From Berkiella_A sp963976875 (GTDB lineage: Bacteria; Pseudomonadota; Gammaproteobacteria; Berkiellales; Berkiellaceae): a DNA stretch of 27,066 nt. Both the position numbers and the translations under genes were made by a program. How positions within the stretch are numbered: position 1 is the first letter of the stretch; the number at the start of each line of letters is the position of its first letter. The notes under the pieces were generated by a model. It saw nothing but the letters and a program-made list of their open reading frames with translations, was not told the DNA's origin and did no database searches. The stretch spans positions 1-27,066 of the forward strand of contig CAXBML010000036.1 in the NCBI GenBank assembly GCA_963976875.1. Reading direction: 5' to 3'. Positions 24,098 to 27,066 of the stretch are shown here, one piece after another.

Positions 24098-25088
24098 TGT
24101 TTATATATGCCCTCTCAATTGTTTCTCTTACGGCTTTAAATTCTAGTTTTTTATTAAATATAGCTTTAACTGTACCGTCTTTACTAAGCTCAAGGTTACA
24201 GATTATTTTTCCGTCTTTATCTTTCAGGGTACATCTTTCTTTGCTTACTGTTCCCTTTTTATTTTCTTTTTTCTCTGCCTCTCCTTCCCTTTTAACCAAA
24301 TATTTATAAACAGACTCGGGATCTTGAATGGATTTTGGCTTCTTTAAAGCCCTGCCAATTAGTTCTTTTTCAAATTTGGCTCCCAAATTAACCAAGCTGT
24401 TAAGTTTAATGGCCCATACTGCTTTTATGTCTGATTTTTTCACAAAGGCAGAAAGCACCTCTTCTGGAACTTTTAATATCGCTTGCGTTTTGCTAACCCA
24501 GCCCACGGAAACACCAAGACTTGATGCTAAATCTGCTCTATTTTTAAAGTAGCCATCTGATATCCATTTTTGATACGACAATGCTTTCTCGTAAACAGAT
24601 AATTCTTTTCGAGCATTGTTTTCTGCATCCATCATAATCAATGCATCTTTATCAGAGACAATCCCTACTTGAGTCAGGAGTGGTTCACCTAATTTAGAGC
24701 AAGCTGCAAATCTACGTGACCCATAAATAACTTCATACTTATAATTTGACTTTTCGGGGGCAGGCCTTACAAAAGCTGGCACAATTTGTCCGTGAGCTTC
24801 TATTGCGGTCATAAGCTCACTTAGGGAGTCATCATTTCTTGTTTCGTCGAGTCGATTGTTACCTTCCCAAACTTTACACTCATCGGTATTAACATACTTT
24901 AAAACTGTTTTGACTTTTTTGCCACTTGGTAATGTCAAGTATTCATGCTGTAACTCGGCACCTTTTGCAGTGCGAGTTTTAATTTTTGCTTTTGGTGTAA
25001 CCTTCTCAACTTCCGCCAGTGCTTTTTCTTTAGCGTCTACTTTTTTATTTAATCGTTCAGCCATCCTATCAAACGTATTGCTTACCAT
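24078..25088 (-). CDS. parB: ParB-family partition protein
   Basis: 336 aa. A charged N-terminal arm (1-45) would contact ParA. The ParB/Spo0J core follows, with GQIVPAFVRPA (100-110), YGSRRFAAC (122-130, the arginine patch used for CTP binding in the family) and ENNARKELSVYEKA (156-169). A helix-turn-helix for parS binding lies at about 184-204 (RADLASSLGVSVGWVSKTQA), then a C-terminal dimerisation part. It overlaps parA by 7 bases upstream and rep by 20 bases downstream. It binds a centromere site and with ParA segregates plasmid copies. Confidence 0.93.
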   Translation of the reverse strand: MVSNTFDRMAERLNKKVDAKEKALAEVEKVTPKAKIKTRTAKGAELQHEYLTLPSGKKVKTVLKYVNTDECKVWEGNNRLDETRNDDSLSELMTAIEAHGQIVPAFVRPAPEKSNYKYEVIYGSRRFAACSKLGEPLLTQVGIVSDKDALIMMDAENNARKELSVYEKALSYQKWISDGYFKNRADLASSLGVSVGWVSKTQAILKVPEEVLSAFVKKSDIKAVWAIKLNSLVNLGAKFEKELIGRALKKPKSIQDPESVYKYLVKREGEAEKKENKKGTVSKERCTLKDKDGKIICNLELSKDGTVKAIFNKKLEFKAVRETIERAYINNATWEF

Positions 25089-26248
25089 ATCATGGCCTCC
25101 TCAGCCCTTTGTATGCTTTCTTTTTTTGAAGACCATGTGCTGGTTATTAAATTTTCTATTTCATGGCATATAGGGTTAATTATATTTAATGCTCTTTTAT
25201 AAGTTTCTTTATTCTTGATGTCGGTTTGTTCATATATGGTTTGTAGCTGCATTGCGGCCTGTGGGATTGCTCTTGTATCCCTTAAATAATTATTCAACAT
25301 TAAATCGGATGAAAACACCTCTTTTATGCACCGTATAAAATCCTCGGTACCTTGTGAGTTGTCGTACTTAGATATTAACAACTTTACAAACTTAAATTCT
25401 CTTTCTTGCATCTTTAATATGATAGATTGTGTTAAGTCAAAAAACATTCTGGTAGAACAAAAATCCTGGATAACAGGAGGTAAAGGTACAACAATTCCAT
25501 CTGCCGCATAAATAAGGTTCATTGAGATTATTCCAAGAGATGGTGGAGCATCAATAATAATAAAATCATAATTATGCTTAATGCCATCAATTCCTTTTCT
25601 CAGCCTTTTATAAAAAGTCGTTCCTTCATCTGAAAATGCTTGCTTAGTAATGACGTACTCAACATCAAATAGAGTTAAATTAGCAGGAATTAAATCGATG
25701 CCATCCCAATAAGTTTTTCTAATACAGTCTTCTAAGCTGTCTTTTTCACCACACAAAAAATCATGCATTGTTTCACTTTCGTCAATATCCATGTCTGGAG
25801 TTATTCCAAACATAGTTGTAGCAGACGCTTGGGAATCTGCATCTATTAATAAAACTTTATATCCTTTCAGGGCTAGATATTGTGCTTGGTGGATAGATAC
25901 TGTAGTTTTTCGTACCCCGCCCTTAAAATTCATAAATAACAATACAAAGGGATCATCAGTGCTCTTTCTATTTGGTCTAGTTCCAAATGTGTCTCTTAAT
26001 ATATTTATTTCTTCTAGCTTATAAACTTTTCTATTATTTATAGTTTCTCTGGGTGGGTTTATTCTGCCGGCTTTCTCTGCTTGTCTAATCGCCTCTCTTG
26101 ACACCCCTACCATCTTCGCGGCTTGTGTTATGGTAAATCTTTTCTTTAATTCTTTTTGCTGAGGATTGTCAAAATTATCTTCTTTAATAATTTCAATAAC
26201 GGCGTCTGCTTTATGTATACACCGAGTTAAAACATCTGTTAGTTTCAT
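25082..26248 (-). CDS. parA: ParA-family partition ATPase with N-terminal HTH
   Basis: 388 aa. Residues 38-82 form a MerR-like helix-turn-helix (FTITQAAKMVGVSREAIRQAEKAG), marking the type Ia (P1/SopA) group that also represses its own operon. The deviant Walker A is KGGVRKTT (109-116) with the signature first Lys, then LLIDADSQAS (133-142) and DFIIIDAPPSLG for the A' and B motifs. The usual Gly before the catalytic Lys is Arg, as other residues are in SopA and P1 ParA. First gene of the parA-parB-rep operon; its promoter and an inverted-repeat operator lie directly upstream. Confidence 0.95.
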   Translation of the reverse strand: MKLTDVLTRCIHKADAVIEIIKEDNFDNPQQKELKKRFTITQAAKMVGVSREAIRQAEKAGRINPPRETINNRKVYKLEEINILRDTFGTRPNRKSTDDPFVLLFMNFKGGVRKTTVSIHQAQYLALKGYKVLLIDADSQASATTMFGITPDMDIDESETMHDFLCGEKDSLEDCIRKTYWDGIDLIPANLTLFDVEYVITKQAFSDEGTTFYKRLRKGIDGIKHNYDFIIIDAPPSLGIISMNLIYAADGIVVPLPPVIQDFCSTRMFFDLTQSIILKMQEREFKFVKLLISKYDNSQGTEDFIRCIKEVFSSDLMLNNYLRDTRAIPQAAMQLQTIYEQTDIKNKETYKRALNIINPICHEIENLITSTWSSKKESIQRAEEAMIW

Positions 26249-26280
26249 CAGTTAAGCCTTTGATTTTGAGTATATACAAC

Positions 26281-26308
26281 AGTATAGCAACAACTTTGCG
26301 TAAATCAA
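26281..26308 (-). promoter_or_regulatory. parA-parB-rep promoter
   Basis: On the minus strand TTGATT (plus 26303-26308) and TATACT (plus 26281-26286) are separated by 16 nt. Transcription would start about 26 bases before the parA ATG at 26248. The -35 region lies within the inverted repeat listed next. Confidence 0.65.
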
Positions 26309-26335
26309 CTATATCTCTTAATAATTGCAAAGTTG
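26291..26335. promoter_or_regulatory. Inverted repeat at the par promoter (ParA operator or parS)
   Basis: Perfect 9-bp arms CAACTTTGC (26291-26299) and GCAAAGTTG (26327-26335), 27 bp apart, flank and overlap the -35 box of the par promoter. Type Ia ParA proteins autorepress at such dyads. A ParB centromere role is the alternative. Confidence 0.55.
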
Positions 26336-26414
26336 ATTATGTTTATTATTTTATTCTTTTTAATATTTTACGGATGCTAACCCTATGAAATATAAGGATT
26401 AAATTATGTTTAGT

Positions 26415-26518
26415 GTGACATATATCGTTGTTCAGTGTACATATACCGGATGTAATTGTGACTTTAATCGTGTTGAATGCGACTAGTACCAGGTAAATGT
26501 GACTTATACCGGGGTATT
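26415..26518 (+). repeat. oriV: Iteron-like direct repeats (replication origin)
   Basis: Five degenerate direct repeats start near 26415, 26435, 26458, 26479 and 26499, about 20-23 bp apart, i.e. two helical turns. The shared core is GTGACtTATACCGG; the best is the fifth copy, and copies three and four are weaker. This phasing suits binding by the Rep_3 initiator. AT-rich DNA lies on both sides (26336-26410 and 26560-26640) and could be the unwinding element. Confidence 0.7.
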
Positions 26519-26531
26519 TATGTTCTTGTCT

Positions 26532-26540
26532 TGTGTATAA
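26532..26540 (-). promoter_or_regulatory. DnaA box
   Basis: TGTGTATAA is the complement of TTATACACA, which fits the DnaA consensus TTATNCACA. It lies 14 bases after the last iteron, as expected for an origin that uses host DnaA along with a plasmid Rep. Confidence 0.6.
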
Positions 26541-26645
26541 TTAGTTAAATTTGGTTTTAAAGATAACTATCTGGTTGCTTTTTTTGAATATTCTTCCGCC
26601 CTCTCCTATTTTTAAAGACATCTTATAAGCTTTTATTATTTTGGC

Positions 26646-27066
26646 TAAAAAGTGGGCCCAAAGTGCTATATAACAAGTTTTCGAAGGATTCTGATCATGC
26701 ACTTTGGCTTGTTTCAAAATAGTGCATTGAGTGCACTTCTTGGCTAGAAGTCTAATAGCTTGCCGAAAGCACCTGGGTAAAAATTCCGTAAGTTCTGTAA
26801 TTGTACATTTTAGGTGGTGTGTAAAAAGTGTACTGGGTGCATACTTTGTGTCGAGATCAAACTGGAGGCTGAATGCACATTTATGTGACTGATTCCGGAG
26901 AAGCTCAAAGTTTGACTTTAGATTGTGCTTGTAAAGTGCACTGAGTGCACACTTTGGGTGGTGACCAAATAGCGGGCTGAATGCATGTTTATCTGGCTGA
27001 TTCGGTAGAAACTCTGATCGTACTTTTTAGGTAGTGCTTAAAAAGTGCACTGAGTGCACTCTGTGG
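26646..27066. repeat. Degenerate ~108-bp tandem repeats with AGTGCACT palindromes
   Basis: Units begin near 26717, 26823, 26932 and 27041, with a shorter partial unit near 26648, so the period is 106-109 bp. Each opens with AAAGTGCACTGAGTGCAC or a variant, two copies of the palindrome AGTGCACT separated by G. The units also share GGCTGAATGCA and a later CTGATTCcGg/GAAgCTC block (26867 and 26975). The last unit runs off the window edge. A partition or incompatibility site, or an extended iteron region, is likely. The stretch 26541-26645 holds nothing else I can name. Confidence 0.75.

Noticed and set aside
1..27066. CRISPR array, tRNA or rRNA genes, intact insertion sequences
   Set aside because: No regularly spaced identical short repeats with unique spacers, no tRNA-like cloverleaf and no transposase gene was seen. 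The repeats at 26.4-27.1 kb are degenerate origin-type repeats.

Overview
This 27-kb window reads as a stretch of a low-GC plasmid from a gammaproteobacterium, probably a host-associated one of the Legionella/Coxiella/Rickettsiella kind. The host guess is an inference. It rests on the AT-rich base composition, on plasmid backbone genes of proteobacterial type (ParA with an N-terminal HTH, ParB, Rep_3 initiator, Ti-type TraA/TraC/TraD), and on eukaryote-directed protein types (a J-domain membrane protein, and a giant protein with an OTU-like N-terminus and ankyrin repeats). I saw no rRNA, tRNA, CRISPR array or intact insertion sequence.

Layout. (1) 1-8.46 kb: a giant 2184-aa minus-strand protein with N-terminal OTU-like cysteine-protease signatures, ankyrin repeats, a long helical middle and a C-terminal polymorphic-toxin-like domain. 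It is followed, with a 34-base overlap, by a 109-aa putative immunity gene, and it is divergent from a DnaJ-domain membrane protein. (2) 8.5-14.2 kb: an accessory block with an unrecognised 479-513-aa protein, a PD-(D/E)XK nuclease-like protein, an R2K-clade ATP-grasp protein, an XRE-type regulator and a small secreted protein. (3) 14.2-16.1 kb: a ribbon-helix-helix antitoxin and TacT-like GNAT toxin in unusual divergent arrangement, and a small membrane protein. (4) 16.0-22.9 kb: a mobilisation module with traA relaxase-helicase, topB and a DUF6573 gene on the minus strand, divergent from traC, traD and a membrane-protein gene on the plus strand. A convincing MOBQ-type oriT lies between them at 21776-21806. 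(5) 22.96-26.25 kb: an overlapping parA-parB-rep operon plus a small ORF. (6) 26.25-27.07 kb: a non-coding replication/partition region with about five 20-22-bp iteron-like repeats, a DnaA box, and an array of about 108-bp degenerate direct repeats carrying AGTGCACT palindromes that runs off the window.

The most unusual pattern is a dispersed 29-bp palindrome (11-bp arms, 7-nt spacer) present five times, always between genes and always in the same orientation. It divides positions 46-14181 into four accessory-gene segments, as if they were cassettes. A second, 85-bp structured repeat occurs twice, each time just downstream of a minus-strand gene. Together with the toxin/immunity pair, the toxin-antitoxin-like pair and the nuclease-like and ATP-grasp genes, this suggests an accessory region assembled by module exchange next to a compact mobilisable backbone. 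No mating-pair-formation genes and no TraG-like coupling protein are present here, so transfer would need functions encoded elsewhere.
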